Assembly (NCBI GenBank): GCA_964461045.1
Contig: CAYWSJ010000004.1
Span: 3,469-67,468, forward strand
Direction of reading: 5' to 3'
DNA: 64,000 bases
DNA from: JAGXLC01 sp964461045
GTDB taxonomy: Bacteria; Bacteroidota; Bacteroidia; Bacteroidales; UBA12077
Position numbers and translations under genes: made by a program. This document shows, in pieces, positions 53,062 to 61,865 of this stretch. How positions within the stretch are numbered: the first letter of the stretch is position 1; every line of letters starts with the position of its first letter. The notes under the pieces were generated by a model. The model did not search any database, was not told where the DNA came from, and saw nothing but the letters and a program-made list of their open reading frames with translations.

Positions 53062-54207
53062 TTAATCAAGGCTAAGTTCCCCGCTTAAAAAGTATGCCCC
53101 GTTAATAACTATTTCTTTATTAATCAGTTCTTTGTAGTTGAGAATTTCTGTGTAGTTATCTCCTTGATTTCCTGTGGTAATTTTTACGGGCAAATAACCT
53201 TTATCTTTAACAAAGAAAACATAAGTTTCTCCGTCTATGCGCGTTATAGCTTCGTTCGGGAGCACATATTTTGATTGCGAGGAAAGCAAAATATCTGCAT
53301 TTACGTAAAGCCCGTGTTTGAACTGGTTTTTAAGGTTATTTAGTTCTGCAATTACCGGGAAAGTCCTTTTTTCTTTATCTATTTTATTTCCTATATATTT
53401 AATTTTTGCATTGTATCTCTGCTCAGGGTTTTTTACAATTGAAAATTCTACATTTTGACCTTTGGAAAGGTCAGAAATATCTTTTTCATACACGTTTATT
53501 TTCAAATGTAAATTATCCATGTTCATAATTTCATAAACGGGATTGTTCTCATTGGAAATTTTTCCCACATTAAGGAACAAATCAGTTATGTATCCATTTA
53601 TGGGTGAATACAAATATACATCTGTTGAGAGATTTCCTTTTTCGACCTCTTTGGGATTGATGTTCAGTTTTTTTAACAATATTTTTAAAGACTGGTACCT
53701 GGCATTAAAATCCTCATAATTGGCTTTGGCCTTTTGCATTTTTTTCATAGAAGCCGCTTTTTCTACTGCAAGTTCACCTTGCCGCTGATATTCTTTCTTG
53801 TAATATTCTGTCTGGCTTTTTACGGAGATATATTCTTCCTGAATTTTCAGATATTCCGGATGAGATAATCTGGCTAATTTTTCTCCTTTGTTTACATAAT
53901 CTCCGGTTTTGTGATAAAGTTCCCGGATATAACCTTTTAGAGGAGGAATTACAGTTACGATATGGGTGGGAGATACCTCAATTTCTCCACTACAGGAAAT
54001 TTTTTCTGAAATATTCTTTTCCAGAAGAGTTCCGGTTTGAATATTCGCTTCTTTTTCCTGGTCTTCAGTCAGCTGTACGAATTGCTCAGGCTGTTCAATC
54101 CTTATATTTTTTTCTTCCAGTGCTTCCTTTGTTTCTTCGTTGCTTTTATTATTGCATGAGAACAAAGAAATGATCAATATGGCAGGTAAAAACTTCAATG
54201 TTTTCAT
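53062..54207 (-). CDS. RND metal-efflux periplasmic adaptor lipoprotein (CusB/CzcB-like)
   Basis: The 381-residue protein has a lipobox LFSC (Cys17) and a membrane-fusion-protein layout: a barrel-sandwich start SGEIEVSP..IVTVIPPLKGYIRELYHKTGDYVNKGEKLARL, an alpha-hairpin (about 115-185), the return lipoyl half, a beta-barrel and a C-terminal domain. It links the inner-membrane pump to the outer-membrane channel. The gene follows the pump gene after 13 bases. There is no separate metal-binding N-terminal extension. Confidence 0.92.
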   Translation of the reverse strand: MKTLKFLPAILIISLFSCNNKSNEETKEALEEKNIRIEQPEQFVQLTEDQEKEANIQTGTLLEKNISEKISCSGEIEVSPTHIVTVIPPLKGYIRELYHKTGDYVNKGEKLARLSHPEYLKIQEEYISVKSQTEYYKKEYQRQGELAVEKAASMKKMQKAKANYEDFNARYQSLKILLKKLNINPKEVEKGNLSTDVYLYSPINGYITDLFLNVGKISNENNPVYEIMNMDNLHLKINVYEKDISDLSKGQNVEFSIVKNPEQRYNAKIKYIGNKIDKEKRTFPVIAELNNLKNQFKHGLYVNADILLSSQSKYVLPNEAITRIDGETYVFFVKDKGYLPVKITTGNQGDNYTEILNYKELINKEIVINGAYFLSGELSLD

Positions 54208-54220
54208 TATTAATATGTTT

Positions 54221-57200
54221 TTAGTTTATATAGAATTCTAGTTTTGAAGCTGTCTGATTATATTCTTTTATGGTTTTCAGATAGTTTAGTTTAATATTGT
54301 ATGCTGCTTTAATGCTTTGCATATATTCATAATACTCTATATCTTCATTATTGTACTTTTGCTGAGCGGTTTTGATCAGAATGTCAGCCTGTTCGAGACC
54401 TTTGTTGTGAAAATACAATATTTGTTGGTGCAGGCTATTGAGTCGATGCGCTGTGTTTTTTATTTCTCTGTCTTGTTTTTTTATTTGGTAATCAAGATTG
54501 TTTTCAATGATTTTTGTTTTGATTTTAGCTTTCTGAATTTCTGCTTTTTTTGGAAAAAACCATAATGGAATAGAAATCCCTACCATCCAACCTTCAAACC
54601 CTGATTCATGATCTATTTGCTGGTTAAAATATCCTGCACTTATTTCCGGGAATAATTCTGCCCTGTTCATATTCAGTTCCTGTCTGGAAACTTTCAAACG
54701 TTGTTTATATAATTTTTTAATAAGCGGGGAAATGTACTTACCGGAATCTGTTAGATGATATTTCATTTTATGGACAGTGAGAGTATCTGTAGCCGGTTTA
54801 ATGATATAATCTATATTCAGAAGGGTTTTAAGATTGTTTTTTGCAATGGCAAGTTCATTATAAGTCTGCTTTAATTTATTTTCTGCTTCCAGATATTTGG
54901 CTTCAGCAGTAGTTTTTTCCAGGAGTGGGGTTTCTCCCAGTTCATTTTTTAAACCTGCTACCCGGCTGAATTCTTTATAAAGTTTCAGCTCCTCCTTCAG
55001 TATCTTTTTTTTGTTTAACAGAAAAATCCACTCAAAATAAGCGAGCTTCACATCTTTGGTGATTTGCTTCTTTGTAATATTTAATTCGGTCTTTTTGAGC
55101 TTATTTTCTTCTTTTATCTTTTTTCCACGGTAAATAGATTTTATTGGAGAGCCAATGCTTTGATTTATCTCAAAATACTGATCGATAAGAGATGAATTAA
55201 TTTGTCCTTTCTGATAATTAATTTCTGTCGGTTTAAGATCCAGTATTTTTTGTTTTTCAGCTTTGGTCTGCTGAATACGGAGCATTGCATTCCGGACTTG
55301 ATAATTCCTTTTTTTAGCAATTTCAATTGATTTCTCCAATGTCAGGGTTTTTACAGTGTCGGTTTTTGTTTCCTGTTGTTGTCCGAAAGACAGTGTTGGC
55401 ACAATGAATAGTCCCATGACCAGAAGAGCCATTCCTGTATTGTTTGCTTTGACTTTAGGTTTCCATTTGCCTGAGTTAAAGACTTTATATAAAATTGGTA
55501 GCATAATCATAGTTAGCATCGTAGCCGTAATAATTCCTCCTATTACCACAGTTGCCAGTGGTCTTTGGACTTCTGCCCCGGCCGATGTAGAAATAGCCAT
55601 GGGCAGAAAACCCAGAATATCGGTTGAGGCTGTCATGAGTACAGGGCGAAGGCGATTACAGGCTCCTTTTTCCACAATTTCATCTATTGTGTATTTGCCT
55701 TCTTCTTTTAATTGATTATAATATGAAATCAGTACAATTCCGTTAAGTACAGCAACACCAAAAAGAGCAATAAAACCAACACCAGCAGAAATACTAAACG
55801 GCATACCCCTGATCCACAGTGCTGCTATTCCTCCAACCGCAGATAAAGGAACAGCGCTGAAGATTAGTAGTGCATATTTAAAAGAATTAAAAGTGAAAAA
55901 TAATAAAATAAGTATCAGCAGCAATGCGATAGGGACTGCATAGGAAAGCCTTTTTTTGGCAGCCTGCAGATTTTCAAAATCTCCAGTATACTCAATATAG
56001 TATCCGGGTTTAAGATCCAGTTTCCTGGTAAGTTTGGAATCGATTTCTTCAACCAGGCTTTGTATGTCTCTGTTCCTCACATTCACACCCACAGTAACTC
56101 TTCTTTTTGTATCATCTCTCGAAATTTGTATAGGACCTTCCTCATAATTTACTTCAGCTACTTCACTTACAGGGATTGTTCTGCCTGATGAGGTCCTTAC
56201 ATTTAATTTGTTCAGGTCTACAGTTCTTCTGTGGGCTGAATCCAGCCTTATTACAAGATCAAATTTTCGTTCTCCCTCAAAAATAACACCCGATTCAATC
56301 CCGGCAAAAGCCGATTGAATGGTTTGGTTTACCGAAGCAATATCAATTCCGTATTGGGCAAGCCTTTCTCTTTTATATTTTATTGAATATTGTGGCAATC
56401 CGGTTATTTTCTCAACCTGAATATCGGCTGCCCCTTTAATTCCTGAGACTATATCTGCAGCTAAATTTGCCTGTTTGTATAATTCATCAATATCTTCCCC
56501 AAAAATTTTGAGAGCAATGTCGGTTTTTGCACCGGTCATTAATTCATTAAACCGAAGTTGGATGGGCTGTGTAAAATCAAAAGAAGCCGCGGGGATTACA
56601 CTTAATTTTTCTTTCATAAGATTGGACAGCTCTTCCCTGTCATCAGCGCTAACCCATTCATCTTTATCTTTCAGGATGATCATTATATCTGCATCTTCTA
56701 TGGGCATTGGGTCTGTAGGAACTTCTGCCGTTCCGATTTTTGAGATTACCTTTTCGACCTCAGGAAAGTTGTTAAGAAGGATTTTCTCTGCGCGGGTTGT
56801 GTTTTTAATACTCTGATCTAAAGAGCTGCCTGCCGGGATAGTCATCTGCATTGCAAGATCCCCCTCCTCCAGGGTTGGAATAAACTCTCCTCCAAGTCTG
56901 TTGAATGACCAGATGCTTACTCCAAAAGCCACAATAGCAGCGATAATAATTAGTTTCTTGTTTTTAAGTGAAAAACGGAGTACCGGGTAGTAAGTCCATT
57001 TTAAGAATTTAATAAAGCGGTCGGATATATTTTTCTTTTTTTGTACTTTTTTCTTAAGGAATAGCGATGAGATCATCGGAACATAAGTCATTGAAAGCAG
57101 GAAAGCTCCGAGGATTGCAAAGCTGAAGGTTTGCGCCATGGGGCGGAACATCCGTCCTTCAACCCCGGTTAATGTAAGGATTGGAATGAAGACAATAAGG

Positions 57201-58564
57201 ATAATGATGACTCCGAAAGCAGCTGATTTGTATATTGAAACAGTTGATTTTTTTACTACTTCATCCATTTTGCCCTGGCTAAGATGCTTGTCCCGGTAGT
57301 CTTTTTGAAGGTGATAAACAATACTTTCCACAATAATAACAGCTCCGTCGATGACAATTCCAAAGTCAATAGCGCCAAGCGACATAAGGTTTGCAGAGAC
57401 ACCAAATATCTGCATCATTACTATGGCAAATAAAAGTGAAAGCGGAATTACAGAGGCTACGATTATTCCCGATCGATAACTACCCAAAAGCAGGATCAGG
57501 ATAAAAATAACAATCAGGCCTCCTTCAATCAGGTTAGTTTTTAAGGTTCCTGTTGTTTTTTTCACTAAAGCTGCCCTGTCAAGGTACGGTTCAATTTTAA
57601 CACCTTCTGGCAGTCGTTCCTGAACTTCTTCAACTCTTTTTTTTACATTTTTTACCACTTCTGATGAATTCGCTCCTCTCAGCATCAGGGTGATGCCTCC
57701 TACAGCTTCTCCATTTCCGTTTTTCGTCATGGCTCCAAAACGGGGGGTTTTTCCGAATTTTACCTCAGCAACATGTTCAATTAGCACCGGGTTTCCATTC
57801 TTATGGGCAACCACAACATTTTGAATTTCATCAAGATTATTGAGTAGTCCTTCTGCCCGGATATAGTAAGCATTCGACCCCTTCATTATATAACCGCTGC
57901 CTGTATTCTCGTTGTTTTTCTGCAGGGCTTCTTTTACATCATTTATCGTGAGGTTCAGGTTTTTAAGGGCGTCAGGGTTTATGGAAATTTCATATTGCTT
58001 AATAAAACCTCCAAAACTGCTTATTTCAACTATTCCGGATATTCCTGCCAATTGCCTTTTTACAATCCAGTCGTGAATGGTGCGAAGTTTTGTGGGATTG
58101 TATTTATCTTGATATGCAGAATCTACTTCAAGTGTATATTGATAAACTTCACCCAGTCCGGTAGTAATTGGGAGCATTTCAGGTTTACCCAGCCCTTCGG
58201 GAATTTCTCCTGATGCCATTTGAATTTGCTCATTAATCCTTTGCCTGGCATTTAATATTGGAACTTGTTCTTTGAAAACGATTGTTATTACCGAAAGTCC
58301 ATAACGGGAAATTGAACGAATCTCCTCTACATCTTTAATGTTTGCAAAGGAAGTTTCCAGCGGGAAGGTTATAAATTTCTCCACTTCCTGCGGGGAAAGA
58401 GAAGGAGAGCTGGTTACTACCTGAACCTGGTTGTTTGTTATGTCCGGAACTGCATCAACAGGAATGTTCTGGATAGAATAAATCCCAAAACCGATTAACA
58501 CAAAAACAAGAAAACCAATAATGGCTTTGTTTTTTATAGAGAACTCAATTATTCTGTGAAACAT
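54221..58564 (-). CDS. CusA/CzcA-family metal-efflux RND pump fused to a TolC-like domain
   Basis: The protein has 1447 residues, against about 1040 for a usual CzcA. Residues 1-1040 are a full HAE/HME RND pump with 12 membrane helices. The helix-4 motif DFGIVIDGAVIIVES matches the Co/Zn/Cd group (DFG...DGAV...EN) rather than the Cu/Ag group. Around 1043-1062 a new hydrophobic segment ends in SFGQQ, like a signal peptide. Residues about 1065-1447 are a TolC/CusC-type outer-membrane factor with long helices and LFPEISAGYFNQ. Pump and outer channel are thus encoded as one chain, with the adaptor gene next. A TATATTTG box lies 26 bases upstream. Confidence 0.93.
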   Translation of the reverse strand: MFHRIIEFSIKNKAIIGFLVFVLIGFGIYSIQNIPVDAVPDITNNQVQVVTSSPSLSPQEVEKFITFPLETSFANIKDVEEIRSISRYGLSVITIVFKEQVPILNARQRINEQIQMASGEIPEGLGKPEMLPITTGLGEVYQYTLEVDSAYQDKYNPTKLRTIHDWIVKRQLAGISGIVEISSFGGFIKQYEISINPDALKNLNLTINDVKEALQKNNENTGSGYIMKGSNAYYIRAEGLLNNLDEIQNVVVAHKNGNPVLIEHVAEVKFGKTPRFGAMTKNGNGEAVGGITLMLRGANSSEVVKNVKKRVEEVQERLPEGVKIEPYLDRAALVKKTTGTLKTNLIEGGLIVIFILILLLGSYRSGIIVASVIPLSLLFAIVMMQIFGVSANLMSLGAIDFGIVIDGAVIIVESIVYHLQKDYRDKHLSQGKMDEVVKKSTVSIYKSAAFGVIIILIVFIPILTLTGVEGRMFRPMAQTFSFAILGAFLLSMTYVPMISSLFLKKKVQKKKNISDRFIKFLKWTYYPVLRFSLKNKKLIIIAAIVAFGVSIWSFNRLGGEFIPTLEEGDLAMQMTIPAGSSLDQSIKNTTRAEKILLNNFPEVEKVISKIGTAEVPTDPMPIEDADIMIILKDKDEWVSADDREELSNLMKEKLSVIPAASFDFTQPIQLRFNELMTGAKTDIALKIFGEDIDELYKQANLAADIVSGIKGAADIQVEKITGLPQYSIKYKRERLAQYGIDIASVNQTIQSAFAGIESGVIFEGERKFDLVIRLDSAHRRTVDLNKLNVRTSSGRTIPVSEVAEVNYEEGPIQISRDDTKRRVTVGVNVRNRDIQSLVEEIDSKLTRKLDLKPGYYIEYTGDFENLQAAKKRLSYAVPIALLLILILLFFTFNSFKYALLIFSAVPLSAVGGIAALWIRGMPFSISAGVGFIALFGVAVLNGIVLISYYNQLKEEGKYTIDEIVEKGACNRLRPVLMTASTDILGFLPMAISTSAGAEVQRPLATVVIGGIITATMLTMIMLPILYKVFNSGKWKPKVKANNTGMALLVMGLFIVPTLSFGQQQETKTDTVKTLTLEKSIEIAKKRNYQVRNAMLRIQQTKAEKQKILDLKPTEINYQKGQINSSLIDQYFEINQSIGSPIKSIYRGKKIKEENKLKKTELNITKKQITKDVKLAYFEWIFLLNKKKILKEELKLYKEFSRVAGLKNELGETPLLEKTTAEAKYLEAENKLKQTYNELAIAKNNLKTLLNIDYIIKPATDTLTVHKMKYHLTDSGKYISPLIKKLYKQRLKVSRQELNMNRAELFPEISAGYFNQQIDHESGFEGWMVGISIPLWFFPKKAEIQKAKIKTKIIENNLDYQIKKQDREIKNTAHRLNSLHQQILYFHNKGLEQADILIKTAQQKYNNEDIEYYEYMQSIKAAYNIKLNYLKTIKEYNQTASKLEFYIN

Positions 58565-58590
58565 GTTAACAAATCTTTAAAACCTATAAC

Positions 58591-58598
58591 CAAATATA
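58591..58598 (-). promoter_or_regulatory. -7 box (TATATTTG) of the metal-efflux operon
   Basis: The minus strand reads TATATTTG 26 bases before the ATG at 58564. No -33 TTTG is seen. Confidence 0.4.
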
Positions 58599-58639
58599 AG
58601 GAAATTAATAGATTAGTTACAGAATTTAAAGAAAATTGT

Positions 58640-59443
58640 TTACCGGGGCTTTTTCTGAAGCTTTCCTTTCGTGCTGTAATAAAATAGCACAAGACCCAGT
58701 ATGACGAATGGAATACTTAGGTATTGTCCCATGTTTAATGGTAAATTTTCTTCGAAACCAACCTGGTTCTCTTTAATAAACTCTATAAAAAACCTGGCGG
58801 CAAATACTAATATTAAGAACAACGAAAACAGGAGACCTGGTTTGAAATTCCCTTTGTTTTTGAAGTAAATTCGATATAAAAGAAAGAATATAGCCAGGTA
58901 AGCCAGCGCTTCGTATATTTGAGTCGGATGTTTGGGAACTATTTCTCCCTGGTTTTTAAAGACAAAGCCCCATGGAAGATTTGTTTGTATCCCATATATT
59001 TCCGAATTCATCAGATTTCCCATACGGATAAAAAAACCAGCAAGTGCTACGACAATAACAATCCGGTCAAGGATCCAGATGTAAGGTTTATTCTCTTTTC
59101 TGACAAACAGATAAAGAACAACAAGGATTCCAATAGCAGCTCCATGACTGGCGAGACCGCCTTTCCATATCTTAAGGATTTCAATAGGATTGCTTAAGTA
59201 AAAATCAGGCTGATAAAAAAGGCAGTGTCCTAATCGTGCCCCAATAACAGTACCAATAATCATATAAATAGTAAGCCTGTCTAAAACTTCAACTGAAATT
59301 CCTTCGTTTTTAAATATTTTCTGAAAAATATAATAACCCAGCACAAAAGCCAGGGCAAAAAGAATTCCATAATAACGAATTGAAAAAGGGCCTATTTCAA
59401 CTATTTCAGGATCAAGATTCCATATAATGGCTTGAAAAATCAT
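58640..59443 (-). CDS. lgt: Prolipoprotein diacylglyceryl transferase
   Basis: The 267-residue membrane enzyme has seven helices and the Lgt signature IRMGNLMNSEIYG (canonical GRIGNFINGE), a HPTQIYEALAY segment with the essential His/Gln, and ARFFIEFIKENQ near the end. It transfers diacylglycerol to the Cys of lipoprotein precursors, such as those encoded at 86, 40359 and 53062. It is divergent from the Ig-like lipoprotein gene. Confidence 0.95.
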   Translation of the reverse strand: MIFQAIIWNLDPEIVEIGPFSIRYYGILFALAFVLGYYIFQKIFKNEGISVEVLDRLTIYMIIGTVIGARLGHCLFYQPDFYLSNPIEILKIWKGGLASHGAAIGILVVLYLFVRKENKPYIWILDRIVIVVALAGFFIRMGNLMNSEIYGIQTNLPWGFVFKNQGEIVPKHPTQIYEALAYLAIFFLLYRIYFKNKGNFKPGLLFSLFLILVFAARFFIEFIKENQVGFEENLPLNMGQYLSIPFVILGLVLFYYSTKGKLQKKPR

Positions 59444-59465
59444 ATTATATTAGTTTTAATTGCAA

Positions 59466-59473
59466 CAAATGTA
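59466..59473 (-). promoter_or_regulatory. -7 box (TACATTTG) of lgt
   Basis: The minus strand reads TACATTTG 22 bases before the lgt ATG. Confidence 0.4.
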
Positions 59474-59600
59474 GAAAAAAAATTGATTCGGTAATTACAC
59501 ATTTGATTATTGAATAAAAGAGAAAAAAATGAATTTATTCAACGAATCAGTTTATTTATTTTTAAAAACATTTAAGTTTGTAATGAATAAAAGTTTACTT

Positions 59601-61406
59601 ATGGGCAGAAGAAAATTTGATATTGGTTTAATCCTGTTAATAGCATTCTTAACTATATTAACATTTCAACGATGTGCAAAGGTTGTTGCTCCTACCGGAG
59701 GAGCAAGAGATACGATTCCACCTGTTCCTCTTGAATCTGAACCTCCAAACTATTCCACTAATTTTGATTCAAAAGAAATTGAAATTGAGTTTAATGAATT
59801 TCTTCAGTTCGATAAAATGCAACAACAGTTTATTGCTTCTCCTCCTTTCGAAGAAGATCCGGAAATCAATTTAAAGGGCAAGGAAGTTGAAATTAAGCTT
59901 TGGGGAGCATTAGACGGGAATACTACTTACACACTCAATTTTGGAAATGCAATTCAGGATTTTACAGAAGGCAACCCTATAAAGAATTACAGGTATGTGT
60001 TTTCGACTGGTGATTTTATTGATTCTATGGCTATTGCCGGAGTGGTTAAAGAGGCTTTAACCCATAAACCTGTTGAAGATGCTTTGGTAATGTTGTATGA
60101 TAATCTTTCGGATTCTATTCCATACAGGGAAATTCCAAATTACGTTTCAAGAACAGATGAAGAAGGCCAATTTTTAATAACAAATATCAGGAAGGATACT
60201 TTTAAACTTTTTGCAATCCAGGAAAAGAATAATAATTATTTGTATGATAGTTATTCAGAAAAGATTGCATTTACAGATACATTGATAACTTTTGAAGAAA
60301 AATTATTTGAGGAATACGATACTCTCTATGTTCAAAACGATTCAATACAGTTAAAGGATAGCATTATAGATACAGTTAAGTTCAGATCTTATTATGATTA
60401 TCCTGTAAAACAATATGCATTGAGGTTGTTTGAGGAAGATAAAGGGGAACAGTACCTCAAATCTTCGAGCCGGCCTGAGGCTTTTAAAGTGGACATTTAT
60501 TTTAACAGGCCGGTCAGAGATAGTTTAAAAGTGAACATTCCGGATAGTATTTCTCACGAAAACAAATGGTATTATAAAGAAATTAACAGCAGGCGTGACA
60601 CATTTATCTACTGGCTGACAGACTCTTCTCTATACCTGAAGGAATATTTACCTCTGCATGTAACTTATAAAAAGAAAGACTCGCTTAACAGAGATATTTG
60701 GGTAACCGATAGTCTTGAATTAAGGTATGTAAGTCAGGACGAAAAATGGATGCCAGATTCTATTTCATTATCACCTAATATTAAAAACAATACAACAATC
60801 GATCTAAACCAACGGATTAAGTTGTATTCTAAAATTCCTGTTTTAGACTATAATTCAGGAGGATTTAAGTTATCAGAGCAGGTAGATTCAGTTTACAAAA
60901 AAGTGTCCTTTACGGATCATTTAGATTCATCATCTTTCCATAATATTTTTATAAAGAAGAAATGGAAGTCAAAAAAGAAATACCAGTTAATAATTGAACC
61001 AGAAACAGTTAATTATCTTTACAATATGTATCAGAAAGGTCTTGATACAATCCAATTTACAACGCGCAAAATCCAGGAATATGGTGATATGATTCTTAAT
61101 ATAACGAATATAGATACTACTTGTTTGGTACATTTACTACATAAGAAGGAGAATAAAATTATAAGAAGTGCTATCTGTACGGGAGAAGATAAGGCTGTTA
61201 AATTTGATTACTTAAATCCCGGGGAGTATCGAATACGCTTGATTATAGATGCCAATGAAAATGGTAAGTGGGATACAGGAGACTATTTAAAAAATAAACA
61301 GCCTGAAAGGGTTATTTATTTTGATGAAAAGATTGAGATTCGTGCCAATTGGGACCATGAATTTCAATGGAACTTAAATATGTCGAACAAAAAAAATAAA
61401 CCATAA
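59601..61406 (+). CDS. Ig-like domain lipoprotein of the envelope
   Basis: The start at 59601 gives 601 residues; ATGs at 59529 and 59583 would lengthen the n-region and cannot be excluded. An Arg/Lys start and a hydrophobic helix lead to FQRC followed by AKVVAPTGGARDTIPP, the usual mature start of this Bacteroidota family (TGG.RD..PP). A bacterial Ig-like domain (about 25-130) and a carboxypeptidase-regulatory-like domain (about 145-225) follow, then long beta-rich repeats to the end. The Arg at -1 of the Cys is unusual for a lipobox. The thiamine-binding gene starts 2 bases downstream. Confidence 0.8.
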   Translation: MGRRKFDIGLILLIAFLTILTFQRCAKVVAPTGGARDTIPPVPLESEPPNYSTNFDSKEIEIEFNEFLQFDKMQQQFIASPPFEEDPEINLKGKEVEIKLWGALDGNTTYTLNFGNAIQDFTEGNPIKNYRYVFSTGDFIDSMAIAGVVKEALTHKPVEDALVMLYDNLSDSIPYREIPNYVSRTDEEGQFLITNIRKDTFKLFAIQEKNNNYLYDSYSEKIAFTDTLITFEEKLFEEYDTLYVQNDSIQLKDSIIDTVKFRSYYDYPVKQYALRLFEEDKGEQYLKSSSRPEAFKVDIYFNRPVRDSLKVNIPDSISHENKWYYKEINSRRDTFIYWLTDSSLYLKEYLPLHVTYKKKDSLNRDIWVTDSLELRYVSQDEKWMPDSISLSPNIKNNTTIDLNQRIKLYSKIPVLDYNSGGFKLSEQVDSVYKKVSFTDHLDSSSFHNIFIKKKWKSKKKYQLIIEPETVNYLYNMYQKGLDTIQFTTRKIQEYGDMILNITNIDTTCLVHLLHKKENKIIRSAICTGEDKAVKFDYLNPGEYRIRLIIDANENGKWDTGDYLKNKQPERVIYFDEKIEIRANWDHEFQWNLNMSNKKNKP

Positions 61407-61408
61407 TT

Positions 61409-61720
61409 ATGTCAGTATTACTAGAATTTTCTATGTTTCCTACAGATAAAGGCGAAAGTGTCAGCGATCAGGTCAGTAAAGTGATTCGTTTGATAAAAGA
61501 AAGCGGGGTTTCTTATAAATTAACTTCCATGGGGACTGTTATCGAGACAGAAACCATGGAGGAAGCTCTTGATATTATAAAAAAATCACATGAAATCCTC
61601 TCAGCTACTTCAAATAGAATCTATTCGAATTTTAAAATTGACTACAGAAGGAATACTTCAAACAGGCTGTCAGGTAAAATAGAATCTATTGAAAGAAAAA
61701 TTGGTGATGTAAATCAGTGA
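61409..61720 (+). CDS. MTH1187-family thiamine-binding protein
   Basis: The 103-residue protein matches the MTH1187/YkoF-like family: LLEFSMFPTDKGESVSDQVSKVI, then YKLTSMGTVIETETMEEALDIIKK. Family members form small ferredoxin-like oligomers that bind thiamine or its HMP part. No thiamine biosynthesis or transport gene lies beside it. Confidence 0.88.
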   Translation: MSVLLEFSMFPTDKGESVSDQVSKVIRLIKESGVSYKLTSMGTVIETETMEEALDIIKKSHEILSATSNRIYSNFKIDYRRNTSNRLSGKIESIERKIGDVNQ

Positions 61721-61865
61721 TTATTTATATTCTTTTTAAATAGGGAGTATGCAATCTTGCACATGTCCATTCTGTATTTATTGTGATGTTTAATTAATAA
61801 TTTTTTTTTTAACGTTTTATTAATTTTATTATCTTGCATATCCTTTTTAACAAAAAACTGATAAA

